Both the position numbers and the translations under genes were made by a program. From Actinomycetes bacterium (GTDB taxonomy: Bacteria > Actinomycetota > Acidimicrobiia > Spongiisociales > JAHEDJ01): a stretch of 57,198 nucleotides of DNA. Of this stretch, positions 7,040 to 15,097 are shown one piece after another (the stretch's first letter is position 1; each line of letters opens with the position of its first letter). The notes below the pieces were generated by a model. That model searched no databases and had not been told where the DNA came from. It was given only the letters and a program-made list of their open reading frames with translations. The stretch spans positions 1 through 57,198 of the forward strand of contig JAHEDK010000017.1 of assembly GCA_024641245.1 (NCBI GenBank), written 5' to 3'.

Positions 7040-9433
7040 TCATACACCTCTCAGCTGGCCGCCGGTGGCATCCGTCACCGCGGCAATGATCTGTTCACGA
7101 TGAGGAGCGAGTTCCTCGTTGGTCAAAGTGTGGTCGGGAGCCCGAAACACGAGGCGCATAGCGACGCTCTTGCGGCCATCACCTATTGATGATCCCCTGA
7201 ACTCGTCGAAGACCTCGACATCCTCCAGCCAATCACCGGCTGCACCCGCCACCGCCTGCACGAGCGCTGAGGCCGCGGTCGACTCATCGACGACGAAAGC
7301 AAGATCAAACTCAACTCGCGGATATGTACTTGGCGGGTCGAGTTGCCACCGGCCGGAGATCAGTTGAGCCAGATCCAGTTCACCGGCCGCCACCCGCCCC
7401 TCTAGTCCGAACGCCCGCCCCACGGCCGGATGCAGCTCACCGACGGCGCCGACCCTTTCCCCGCCAACGAACACTTCCGCTGCCCGCCCGGGGTGGAATC
7501 CTCCCGGTGTCGCCTGCCGAAGATCACACACAATTCCGAGACCGGCCAGCAACGCTCGTGCCAGCCCGGTGGCCGTGTACACATCTGTCTGCCGAGGCGA
7601 GGAGTGCAATCCACCCTGGCCCGTTCGTCCGACTGCTACATATCCGAGACGTACCGGCTGATGAGGAATCCTTGCATCGCCGGGATCCGGCTCGGTTAGA
7701 AAGACCCGTCCGACCTCAAACAGGGCGACATCGGGCATTCCGTGGGAAACGTTGTACTGCGCGGCCTTGAGGAGATTCGGCAGCAGCGTGGTCCGAAGAT
7801 AGGCCTCTTCCTCCCTGAGCGGGTTGCGCACCCGGATCGCCGCTCGACGGGGATCGTCAAGTGGAAGGTTCAAGCCGTCGAGTTCACTCTGCCCCAAGAA
7901 CGACATCGTCTGCGCCTCGTGAAGACCGATCCCAACCATGATTTCGCGAAGCCGACGATCGCGTCGCTGGTCGGCGGAGAGCCCACCGGCCGGCCCAGAC
8001 GGCAACGTTTCCGGGAACCGGTCGTAGCCGTACAAACGGGCGACCTCCTCGATGAGGTCTATCGGTCGGGTCAAATCTGGCCTATTGGTTGGAACGGTGA
8101 CCTTGATCGGCGAGTCCCCCTCGACGTCCAAGTGGAGTCGGGTCAACAGGTCGGCAATCACCGCACGGCTGAACGGTATGCCGAGGATCCGTTCGACTTC
8201 ACCCGCCTCAAGGTCGACCTGCCACGGCGTAACGACAGACGGGTAGTTGTCTTTGACATCCGCGAGGGCTTCTCCCCCGGCCAGGTCGACCATTAGTCGA
8301 GCGGCCCTGGCGGCCGCCAGCGCAGGCAGATTCGGATCAACGCCCCGTTCGAAGCGGGCCGACGCCTCGGTGCGGAGGCCGTGACGTTTCGAAGAGAACA
8401 TCACTGAAGGGGCGTGAAAATGAGCAGCCTCAATCATCACCCGGGTCGTGGAGTCGGTGACCTCGGATTCCTCCCCGCCCATGATGCCGGCGAACGCAAC
8501 GACGCCGCCTCCATCGCAGATCATCAGATCCAGCACATCGAGGTCGCGCTCAACGCCATCGAGGGTGCGGATCGATTCGCCCGCGTGAGCCCGGCGAACC
8601 ACGATCTTCTCATCGGCAACCTCGTCGAGATCAAACGCGTGCAACGGCTGACCCAGCTCGAGAAGAACATAGTTGGTGATGTCGACCACGTTGTTGATGG
8701 GCCTCACGTCCGACGCCCTGAGGCGGAGTTGCATCCAGAACGGCGACGGACCGATCTTCACATTGTCTATCTGCCGACCTACGTACCGGGGGCAGCCCTT
8801 CGTGTCCTCGATCGTCACCTCTATCGCGGACGGACGATCAACCGTTGCGGGAGCGGCGTCCGGGAGCCGCACCTCGGTGCCGTAGTAGGCAGCAAATTCG
8901 CGGGCAAGGCCGATAACCGACATAGCGTCCGGCCGATTCGGAGTGATCGAAACATCAAACACGACATCCGGGAACGGCACATATTCGGTGAACTCGACTC
9001 CGATCGGGACAGCAGGGTCGAGAACCATGATGCCCTCATGGTCGTCTCCGAGACCGAGTTCGCGGGCAGAGCAGATCATCCCATGCGACGTCACGCCGCG
9101 GATGGAGCGAACACCGACCTCGAGCCCACCGGCCAGCACAGCACCCGGCACCGAGACCGGAACGACGTCGCCGACCTCGAAGTTCCACGCCCCGCAGACG
9201 ACTTCTTGTGGATCACCCTTTCCGAGATCGACTCGACAGAAACGGAGGCGATCGGCATGCGGGTGCTTTTCGATCTCGAGCACCTTGCCGACGATGACCT
9301 TGGTGAACGGCGCCTGAAGCACCTCGTAGCCTTCCACCTCGTGTCCGAGTGACGCAAACACCGATTCGATCTCGAGAGGGTCGTCGGTGGGGATGTCGAC
9401 GTATTCCTTCAACCATCGCAGAGAGATCTTCAT
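7040..9433 (-). CDS. pheT: Phenylalanyl-tRNA synthetase beta subunit
   Basis: Large subunit of the (alpha-beta)2 phenylalanyl-tRNA synthetase, 797 residues, normal length. The N-terminal EMAP-like tRNA-binding domain lies at about residues 40-150 (VGKVLEIEKHPHADRLRFC), the B3/B4 editing domain in the middle, the B5 domain (EVERILGIPFSR) near 410, the catalytic-like domain after that, and the C-terminal anticodon-binding ferredoxin fold (FDLAFVVDE, GRKSVAMRLVFR). Its ATG overlaps the pheS stop as ATGA, so the two subunits should be made in step. Confidence 0.97.
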   Translation of the reverse strand: MKISLRWLKEYVDIPTDDPLEIESVFASLGHEVEGYEVLQAPFTKVIVGKVLEIEKHPHADRLRFCRVDLGKGDPQEVVCGAWNFEVGDVVPVSVPGAVLAGGLEVGVRSIRGVTSHGMICSARELGLGDDHEGIMVLDPAVPIGVEFTEYVPFPDVVFDVSITPNRPDAMSVIGLAREFAAYYGTEVRLPDAAPATVDRPSAIEVTIEDTKGCPRYVGRQIDNVKIGPSPFWMQLRLRASDVRPINNVVDITNYVLLELGQPLHAFDLDEVADEKIVVRRAHAGESIRTLDGVERDLDVLDLMICDGGGVVAFAGIMGGEESEVTDSTTRVMIEAAHFHAPSVMFSSKRHGLRTEASARFERGVDPNLPALAAARAARLMVDLAGGEALADVKDNYPSVVTPWQVDLEAGEVERILGIPFSRAVIADLLTRLHLDVEGDSPIKVTVPTNRPDLTRPIDLIEEVARLYGYDRFPETLPSGPAGGLSADQRRDRRLREIMVGIGLHEAQTMSFLGQSELDGLNLPLDDPRRAAIRVRNPLREEEAYLRTTLLPNLLKAAQYNVSHGMPDVALFEVGRVFLTEPDPGDARIPHQPVRLGYVAVGRTGQGGLHSSPRQTDVYTATGLARALLAGLGIVCDLRQATPGGFHPGRAAEVFVGGERVGAVGELHPAVGRAFGLEGRVAAGELDLAQLISGRWQLDPPSTYPRVEFDLAFVVDESTAASALVQAVAGAAGDWLEDVEVFDEFRGSSIGDGRKSVAMRLVFRAPDHTLTNEELAPHREQIIAAVTDATGGQLRGV

Positions 9434-10464
9434 GTGAACTGCCTCAACACACGCACGTCATTCTCATAGAAGTGCCTGATGTGGTTGATGCCATGGCGCA
9501 CCATGGCGATCCGTTCTGCACCCATGCCGAATGCGAATCCTGAGATATGCTGCGGGTCGTATCCAACGGCCTCGAGCACGTTCGGGTCGACCATTCCGCA
9601 GCCCATGAGCTCGATCCATCCCGAACCGCTGCACACGCGACAACCGGACCCGTCGCAGGCGAAGCACGAGACGTGCATTTCGGCCGACGGCTCCGTGAAC
9701 GGGAAGAAGTTCGGCAGCAACCGGATGGTCCGATCGGGCCCGAAGAACTCTCGAGCGAAATGCGCAAGCGTTCCCTTGAGATCGCCGAACGTTATGTGTT
9801 CGTCGACGGCCAGCCCTTCGATCTGGTAGAACACAGGCGAATGGGTGGCGTCGAGTGCGTCCGCACGAAACGTGCGCCCGGGGACGACAACATATACGGG
9901 TGGTTCATGCTGCTCCATATAGCGAGCCTGCATCGGTGAGGTATGCGTGCGGAGCAGCATCTCATCCGGTTCTTCGCCGTACTCAACATATAGCGTGTCC
10001 GACTCGAGGCGCGCAGGATGGGTCGGCGGCGTGTTGAGGGCATCGAAGTTGTACCAGGCCAACTCGACCTCGGGTCCAGACGCCACCCGATATCCAAGTC
10101 CGGCGAAGATATCGACCACCTCGTCAACCGTCTGGGTGAGGAGATGGTGCCTGCCTACGGACGGTTCGTAGCCTTCCAGAGTCACATCAACCCGGTCCCC
10201 CGCCAGCAGGCGGTCCTCGGCCATCCGTTCGAGCAGCTCTCTTCGGGCTGCCAGCAGGTCTTCGAGTCGGCGTTGAGCTTCGTGGACCTGGGCTCCAACC
10301 TTCGGGCGTTCGTCGGGTGGAAGCTGGCCCAGGCCGCGTCGAGTCGACGCGATGAGCGACTTCTTCCCGAGTAGTTCGGATTCGAGCGCGCTCAGCGATT
10401 CCAGGTCGACGATCGCGTCGATCCGCGCAGGAGCCCCGGTCAGCAGTTCGTGTAACAAGTCCAT
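9430..10464 (-). CDS. pheS: Phenylalanyl-tRNA synthetase alpha subunit
   Basis: Catalytic class II subunit that activates phenylalanine and charges tRNA-Phe, 344 residues. Motif 2 is visible as GRTFRADALDATHSPVF, motif 3 as GFAFGMGAERIAMV. A four-cysteine cluster (CFACDGSGCRVC), seen in many bacterial PheS proteins, lies before motif 3. The N-terminal coiled-coil for tRNA binding spans about residues 1-90. It is translationally coupled to pheT and follows the rRNA methyltransferase gene by 13 bases. Confidence 0.97.
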   Translation of the reverse strand: MDLLHELLTGAPARIDAIVDLESLSALESELLGKKSLIASTRRGLGQLPPDERPKVGAQVHEAQRRLEDLLAARRELLERMAEDRLLAGDRVDVTLEGYEPSVGRHHLLTQTVDEVVDIFAGLGYRVASGPEVELAWYNFDALNTPPTHPARLESDTLYVEYGEEPDEMLLRTHTSPMQARYMEQHEPPVYVVVPGRTFRADALDATHSPVFYQIEGLAVDEHITFGDLKGTLAHFAREFFGPDRTIRLLPNFFPFTEPSAEMHVSCFACDGSGCRVCSGSGWIELMGCGMVDPNVLEAVGYDPQHISGFAFGMGAERIAMVRHGINHIRHFYENDVRVLRQFT

Positions 10465-10477
10465 CGAATCGAACAGG

Positions 10478-11251
10478 TTAGTCGTGGAGTGGTCTGTCCA
10501 ATCCAGACCGGCCGGCCAGCTCGTACATAATGATCGAACCGGCCACTGAGGCGTTCAGGCTTTCCTGGCCGGCGGCCATCTGGATTGTGACGCGCAGATC
10601 ACATACTGCCACGAGATCGTCCGGCAGCCCTCGAGCCTCGTCACCCACAATGACGGCCCACGGACCTTTTCCTCCCATCTCAGACGGCGATCCGCCGCCT
10701 GCAACGACCGTACCGATCGTTTCGAAACCACGCCTTGAGAGCTCCTCGAAGTCATCCAGACCCCATTCGATTGGTATCGAGAAGTGTGCCCCCGCCCCCG
10801 CCCGCAGCACTTTGGGGCTCCACGGGTCCACCGTTCCTGGTCCGAAGATCGCGCCGAATCCGAACGCGGCGGCGGTTCTGATGAGAGTCCCGGCGTTGCC
10901 CGGATCGCCGACTCCCCACAACACCACCGCATTGCGGTCCCGAAGCGGAACCGAAGCCGGAATGCGCAACACACCGACGGGTCCACGCGGATGCAGGGTT
11001 GGAGCCAGCCGATCGAGGACTTGCTGTGTGACGATCACCAACTCGTATCCAGCACCGGCTGCCAGCGAAGTCGTCGCTTGATCTTCCTCCAGCGCGAACA
11101 CTGGACCCACCGGCGCGCCGGCCGCAGCAGCAGCCTCGAGAAGGTGCGGACCCTCCAGCAGAGTCGACTGGGCATCTCCACGATCCCGTGCGCGACGAAG
11201 CCGAATCGCGGCAGCCACGCGCTGATTGCGCGGCGAGCGGACCGGCTCCAT
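10478..11251 (-). CDS. SpoU/TrmH-family RNA 2'-O-methyltransferase
   Basis: A SPOUT methyltransferase of 257 residues that should methylate a ribose 2'-OH in rRNA or tRNA using S-adenosylmethionine. The three family motifs are present: DPGNAGTLIRTAAAFG near residue 120, VIVGDEARGLP near 200, and SLNASVAGSIIMYE near 235. The first 100 or so residues form the substrate-binding domain (LLEGPHLLEAA). The place between rplT and pheS is typical for a 23S rRNA methyltransferase of the RlmB/TsnR type, but the target nucleotide cannot be read from sequence. Confidence 0.9.
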   Translation of the reverse strand: MEPVRSPRNQRVAAAIRLRRARDRGDAQSTLLEGPHLLEAAAAAGAPVGPVFALEEDQATTSLAAGAGYELVIVTQQVLDRLAPTLHPRGPVGVLRIPASVPLRDRNAVVLWGVGDPGNAGTLIRTAAAFGFGAIFGPGTVDPWSPKVLRAGAGAHFSIPIEWGLDDFEELSRRGFETIGTVVAGGGSPSEMGGKGPWAVIVGDEARGLPDDLVAVCDLRVTIQMAAGQESLNASVAGSIIMYELAGRSGLDRPLHD

Positions 11252-11258
11252 GGTGATC

Positions 11259-11615
11259 TCAGTCGGTGCCCGCGGTTGCAGCCTCGACGAGTTGTCCGAA
11301 TGCCTCCGGATCGTTGACGGCCATGTCGGCCAGCATCTTGCGATCGATCTCGATGTCGGCTGCCTTGAGCCCGGCGATCAGCTGGCTGTAGGTCGTACCA
11401 TTCTGCCTGGCAGCTGCGTTGATCCGGCTGATCCAAAGACGACGGAACTCCCCTTTGCGTGCGCGACGATCCCGGTAGGAATCCTGCATCGCGTGCATCG
11501 TCTGCTCACGGGCCGCGCGATACCGGCGACTTCTCGCGCCGGTATACCCCTTTGCCCGCTCCATTACCTTCCGGCGCTTCTTGTGGCCGCCGACAGCGCG
11601 TTTAACTCGTGCCAT
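11259..11615 (-). CDS. rplT: Ribosomal protein L20
   Basis: Large-subunit assembly protein, 118 residues. The basic N-terminus ([17 protein letters not shown]) and the block [16 protein letters not shown] are diagnostic. It follows rpmI by 11 bases. In other bacteria L20 represses its own operon by binding the leader mRNA; the leader upstream of infC here has features that could serve that role. Confidence 0.98.
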   Translation of the reverse strand: MARVKRAVGGHKKRRKVMERAKGYTGARSRRYRAAREQTMHAMQDSYRDRRARKGEFRRLWISRINAAARQNGTTYSQLIAGLKAADIEIDRKMLADMAVNDPEAFGQLVEAATAGTD

Positions 11616-11626
11616 GACTCGTGCTC

Positions 11627-11821
11627 CTAGCGTCCCAACAGCCGGTTGACGCGCTTCTCGTCACCCGGACTCAGATCTGTTTCACCGGACAAACGACGGT
11701 AGCGTTTCACGCCTTTGGCCGCTTTCAAATGCCCGCGACCGGCCTGGCGGCGGCGGACCTTACCGGATCCTGTGATTTTGAACCGCTTCTGGGTTCCTTT
11801 GTGTGTCTTCATTTTCGGCAT
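11627..11821 (-). CDS. rpmI: Ribosomal protein L35
   Basis: Small basic 50S protein of 64 residues with the family start [15 protein letters not shown] and the block GHLKAAKG. It lies in the conserved infC-rpmI-rplT order, 11 bases after the infC stop. Confidence 0.98.
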   Translation of the reverse strand: MPKMKTHKGTQKRFKITGSGKVRRRQAGRGHLKAAKGVKRYRRLSGETDLSPGDEKRVNRLLGR

Positions 11822-11832
11822 GGGATCCTCCG

Positions 11833-12612
11833 TCAGTCGCCATCGCCTGCAGCGTCGGTGTCATCGATCGCATCATCAAGTTCGCCTTCAACAACCTCGT
11901 CGACCGCCGCATCAGCCTCACCGGCGATCTCGTCAACCACCAGTTCAACCTCGCCGTCGATCTCGTCGACCGCCAGATCAACCTCTTCGCCAACAACCTC
12001 GTCAACCACCACCTCAACCTCGCTGCCGACGACATCCTTGTGGCCCTTGCCGGTGGGCTTGTGAGAGGCCTTCCCCTCCTTGGCCGCGGCGGCGAGATCC
12101 AGCGCTTTTCTGGTTGGAGCCATGACCATCGTCATGGTCCTGCCGTCCTTGCGAGCAGATTGCTCAACGATCGCCAGATCTTGAAGCTCCTCGAAGAGTC
12201 GCTCGGCAAGTCGGTGGCCCAATTCCGGTCGCTCGTTCTCACGGCCCCGGAACCTCACCGTCACCTTGACCTTGTCTCCTTCGGATAGGAACTCCTGAGC
12301 CCTTCTCCGAACGATCTGGAAATCGTGTTCTCCGATTCGCGGGCGAAGCCTGACCTCTTTGATCACCGTTCTGGTCTGCTTCTTGCGTGCCTCACGTTGC
12401 TTGACGGACTGCTCGTATTTGTACTTGCCGTAATCCATCATTCGGCATACGGGTGGCTTGGCATCCGGGGCGACCTCCACCAGGTCGAGACCCAGTTGGT
12501 CGGCCAGCCAGAGCGCTTCTTCGATCTTCTTCACTCCGACTTGCGAGCCATCGGGTGCGACGACACGCACCTCTCTTGCCCTGATTGCGTTGTTCACGCG
12601 TGGTTCGGCGAT
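11833..12612 (-). CDS. infC: Translation initiation factor IF-3 with acidic repeat tail and AUC start
   Basis: IF-3 keeps the 30S subunit free and checks the start codon and initiator tRNA. The N-domain (EPRVNNAIRAREVRVV, PPVCRMMDYGKYKYEQ) and C-domain (RIGEHDFQIVRRRAQEFL, KVKVTVRFRGRE) are complete by about residue 170. About 80 further residues are strongly acidic and repetitive (VDEIDGEVELV-like units). The start is read as ATC at 12612: AGGAGG lies exactly 7 bases before it and family similarity begins there. The in-frame GTG at 12645 has no ribosome site. Rare start codons in infC are known to let IF-3 regulate itself. It heads the infC-rpmI-rplT unit behind a leader with a terminator hairpin. 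Confidence 0.93.
   Translation of the reverse strand: MAEPRVNNAIRAREVRVVAPDGSQVGVKKIEEALWLADQLGLDLVEVAPDAKPPVCRMMDYGKYKYEQSVKQREARKKQTRTVIKEVRLRPRIGEHDFQIVRRRAQEFLSEGDKVKVTVRFRGRENERPELGHRLAERLFEELQDLAIVEQSARKDGRTMTMVMAPTRKALDLAAAAKEGKASHKPTGKGHKDVVGSEVEVVVDEVVGEEVDLAVDEIDGEVELVVDEIAGEADAAVDEVVEGELDDAIDDTDAAGDGD
11880..12020 (-). repeat. infC: Tandem repeats coding for the acidic tail of IF-3
   Basis: The 3' end of infC is built of about four imperfect units of roughly 33-36 bases. They encode variants of VDEIDGEVELV (VDEVVGEEVDLA, VDEIAGEADAA, VDEVVEGELDDA). The DNA repeats the phrase CTCGTCGACCGCC / CTCGTCAACCACC on the plus strand. Such repeats change copy number easily. Confidence 0.75.
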
Positions 12613-12716
12613 CTCGTGACCTCCTCTACGAGAAAAATGCAGCACAGAAGGGATGCTGCATTCGTCGTGGTGATCGACCGCGGCTCACGCATGCGTGGCC
12701 GGGTGGGAAGCAGCAT
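12594..12716 (-). CDS. Possible 40-codon upstream ORF overlapping infC
   Basis: An ATG at 12716 in the infC leader opens a 40-codon frame that passes through the terminator hairpin and ends 19 bases inside infC, in another frame. AGAGGAGG sits only one base before the ATG, which is too close; a second GAGGAG lies 11 bases upstream. The peptide resembles nothing known to me. If translated, it could couple ribosome movement to the hairpin. Confidence 0.2.
   Translation of the reverse strand: MLLPTRPRMREPRSITTTNAASLLCCIFLVEEVTRSPNHA
12636..12662 (-). terminator. Terminator-like hairpin in the infC leader
   Basis: On the minus strand AATGCAGCA and TGCTGCATT form a perfect 9-bp stem with a 9-base loop; the arm ends run into TTTTTC. 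It lies about 15 bases before the infC Shine-Dalgarno sequence, where a terminator would act as an attenuator. A segment further upstream (ATGCTGC, 12710-12716) can pair instead with GCAGCAT of the first arm (12653-12659). Confidence 0.6.
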
Positions 12717-12746
12717 GCCTCCTCTTGCTCCTCAATTGTCCGGCGC

Positions 12747-12774
12747 AGTATACGATGCCCGGAGCAAAGGGCAA
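12747..12774 (-). promoter_or_regulatory. Promoter of infC-rpmI-rplT
   Basis: TTGCCC (12769-12774), 16 bases, then TATACT (12747-12752) on the minus strand. Transcription would start near 12740 and leave a leader of about 130 bases before the ATC start of infC. It sits in the 226-base gap between ribH and infC. Confidence 0.6.
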
Positions 12775-12838
12775 TGTGGGGAACCGGAGCAGCCTGCTCC
12801 AGGGTCGAGGTTTTCCGTCAAGGGTTCTTGATCCTCGC

Positions 12839-13297
12839 TCAGATCTGCCGCAATGCATTGACAATCATCACCGCGGCCTTGGCGGCTTCTGCTCCTTTGT
12901 TGCCGGGGCCCGGCAGGCTCCGCTCCCTGGCATGTTTGAACTCGCGCACAGTCAGGACCGCACTCGTAACGGGAATACCCGTTGCCATCGCCACCTGGGT
13001 AATAGCGGCCGATGCCTGGGTGGCCACATGCTCGTAATGGTCGGTTTCGCCCTCGATCACCGCACCGATCGCAATGATCGCGTCACGACCGGTCCCTGCC
13101 AGCCTGAGAATTGCCGGTCCGAGCTCTAGGGCTCCCGGCACTCGCACGATGGTGCACTCCTCGACGCCGGCTTCTTCGAGCGCGCTCAGGGCTCCGACCA
13201 GGAGCCCACTGGTGATCGTCTCGTTGAACGTGGACAGCGCAATCCCGATGGTGAGCCCGGTCCCATCGGTGTTGCCATCGATTTCATGCAGTCGCAT
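12839..13297 (-). CDS. ribH: 6,7-dimethyl-8-ribityllumazine synthase
   Basis: Condenses 5-amino-6-ribitylaminouracil with dihydroxybutanone phosphate to give lumazine, the riboflavin precursor. The 152-residue protein shows STFNETIT, the substrate motif VPGALELG, the catalytic GETDHYEHV with its histidine, and GNKGAEAA. Length is normal. Its start overlaps the end of ribBA by 14 bases. It is the last gene of the FMN-riboswitch operon; infC follows under its own promoter. Confidence 0.97.
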   Translation of the reverse strand: MRLHEIDGNTDGTGLTIGIALSTFNETITSGLLVGALSALEEAGVEECTIVRVPGALELGPAILRLAGTGRDAIIAIGAVIEGETDHYEHVATQASAAITQVAMATGIPVTSAVLTVREFKHARERSLPGPGNKGAEAAKAAVMIVNALRQI

Positions 13298-14510
13298 CGT
13301 CGACCTCCGGGAGGTTCAGAATGTGGCCCATCCTCGCAACTTTCGCCCGGAGATACTCCAGATTCTCAGGGTTCGGAAGGGTTTCGAGCGGAACGCGTTC
13401 GGTGATCGTCAGGCCGTATCCCTCGATTCCTGCCCGCTTGGTCGGATTGTTGGTCAGCAGACGCATCGTGGTCAGTCCGAGATCGCTCAGGATCTGAGCA
13501 CCAACGCCGTAATCGCGCGCATCGGCCGGAAATCCCAGTTCTAGGTTTGCGTCGACCGTGTCGCGGCCCTGATCCTGCAGCGCATAGGCCGCCAGCTTGT
13601 GCACGAGGCCGATCCCCCGACCCTCATGCCCGCGAATGTACAGCAGAACCCCCTGCCCTTCCTCTCCGATTCTCCGAAGCGCCTCGCTCAACTGAATCCC
13701 GCAATCGCACCGGAGGCTGGCGAACGTGTCACCGGTCAAACATTCCGAATGGACCCTCACGAGCACGTTCTGCGCGCCGGCGACGTCACCCATGACCAGG
13801 GCAATGTTCTCGCGGCCATCGACCAGCGATTCATACCCAACCGCGCGAAACTCGCCGTAGGCGGTCGGTAATCGGGCCTCGGAAGATCGGAGCACCAATT
13901 GCTCATGCCTCCGGCGGTATTCGATGAGGTCCGCGATCGAGATCATCACCATGCCGTGTTTGGCCGCGAACTCGGTCAGGTAGGGAAGCCGGGCCGGCTC
14001 ACCATCGTCGGTAACGACCTCTGCCAGGGCCGCGGCCGGGTACAGGCCGGCCAGCCGAGCCAGGTCAACTGCGGCCTCAGTGTGTCCGGCGCGCACCAGG
14101 ACGCCGCCCGGTCGGTACCGCAGCGGAAACACGTGACCGGGTCTTCCAAAGTCCTCCGGTCGGGTTGAGGTGTCGACAAATGCCCTGATCGTGGCAGTCC
14201 TGTCTGCCGGGGAGATACCGGTAGTCGTACCGTGGGTGAAGTCGATCGACACGGTGAATGCGGTGTTCCGACGATCGGTGTTTTCAGACACCATCATCGG
14301 AATCCGCATCTCGTCCAACCGTTCACCGGTGGCCGGAAGGCAGATGATTCCGCTGGTGTGACGAATCATGAATCCAATTCGCTCAGCAGTAGCAGACTCG
14401 GCCGCCATGATGAGATCGCCTTCGTTCTCCCGATCGGCATCATCGACCACGACCACCAACTCGCCGTTGGCAATTGCCTCGATTGCATCATCGATGGGGG
14501 CGAAGCTCAT
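13284..14510 (-). CDS. ribBA: Bifunctional DHBP synthase / GTP cyclohydrolase II
   Basis: A two-domain 408-residue enzyme that supplies both riboflavin precursors. The N-terminal RibB domain (about residues 1-205) carries DDADRENEGDLIMAAE with the metal ligands and makes dihydroxybutanone phosphate. The C-terminal RibA domain carries the zinc site CLTGDTFASLRCDCG and EGRGIGL, and opens the GTP ring. The ATG overlaps the ribE stop as ATGA. Confidence 0.97.
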   Translation of the reverse strand: MSFAPIDDAIEAIANGELVVVVDDADRENEGDLIMAAESATAERIGFMIRHTSGIICLPATGERLDEMRIPMMVSENTDRRNTAFTVSIDFTHGTTTGISPADRTATIRAFVDTSTRPEDFGRPGHVFPLRYRPGGVLVRAGHTEAAVDLARLAGLYPAAALAEVVTDDGEPARLPYLTEFAAKHGMVMISIADLIEYRRRHEQLVLRSSEARLPTAYGEFRAVGYESLVDGRENIALVMGDVAGAQNVLVRVHSECLTGDTFASLRCDCGIQLSEALRRIGEEGQGVLLYIRGHEGRGIGLVHKLAAYALQDQGRDTVDANLELGFPADARDYGVGAQILSDLGLTTMRLLTNNPTKRAGIEGYGLTITERVPLETLPNPENLEYLRAKVARMGHILNLPEVDDATA

Positions 14511-15097
14511 CGCGGCCCGCCCGACATCATGCGTTCGACGTATTTAGCGATCACATCGACTTCCAGGTTCACCCGGGACCCCTGGGTGCGTATTCCGAGC
14601 GTGGTGTTGTTGAGGGTGTGCGGAATGATGGCGACTTCGAATTCGTCTCCGGCGACCGCCGCAACCGTCAGGCTTATTCCATCGAGGCTGATGGATCCCT
14701 TGCTTGCGATGTACTTCGACAGGTTCCGAGGTGATCGAACTCTCATCCGTTTGCCGTCCCCCTCCTCCTCCACCGACACGATCCGCCCGAGACCGTCAAC
14801 GTGACCCTGGACGATGTGCCCGTCAAAACGGCCGACGGCCGCCACCGGGCGTTCTAGGTTAACCCCCGTTCCGATGTCGAGTTCCCCGAGATTGGTCTTC
14901 GAAAGCGTCTCGAGTACGACATCGGCATCGAACCCGCCGTCTCGCACGTCGACCGCAGTCAGACACACGCCGTTCACCGCGATCGAATCTCCCATCTTCA
15001 AAGCAAGGCCGGGAGCTCCGACTGACAACCGCATACCCCCGGCAGTCTTGTCCGCCGCCTCCACGCGACCCATGGTCTCAATGATTCCGGTGAACAT
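14507..15097 (-). CDS. ribE: Riboflavin synthase alpha chain
   Basis: Dismutates two lumazine molecules into riboflavin and its pyrimidine precursor. The 196-residue protein is two repeated barrels: the first starts MFTGIIETMG, with NGVCLTAV, and the second has GHIVQGHVDG and DGISLTV. The ATG at 15097 is used because the family always begins MFTGI; the longer frame up to 15277 lies inside ribD. It shares TGATG with the ribD stop. Confidence 0.97.
   Translation of the reverse strand: MFTGIIETMGRVEAADKTAGGMRLSVGAPGLALKMGDSIAVNGVCLTAVDVRDGGFDADVVLETLSKTNLGELDIGTGVNLERPVAAVGRFDGHIVQGHVDGLGRIVSVEEEGDGKRMRVRSPRNLSKYIASKGSISLDGISLTVAAVAGDEFEVAIIPHTLNNTTLGIRTQGSRVNLEVDVIAKYVERMMSGGPR

Noticed and set aside
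8909-8916. GCCGATAA on the plus strand, like a sigma-28 -10 box
   Set aside because: It is inside pheT, on the antisense strand, with no proper upstream box or gene to serve.
11803-12288. Plus-strand open frames of 140-160 codons opposite infC
   Set aside because: They mirror the GC-rich repeat of the IF-3 tail; the minus-strand frame has clear family motifs and the plus frame has none.
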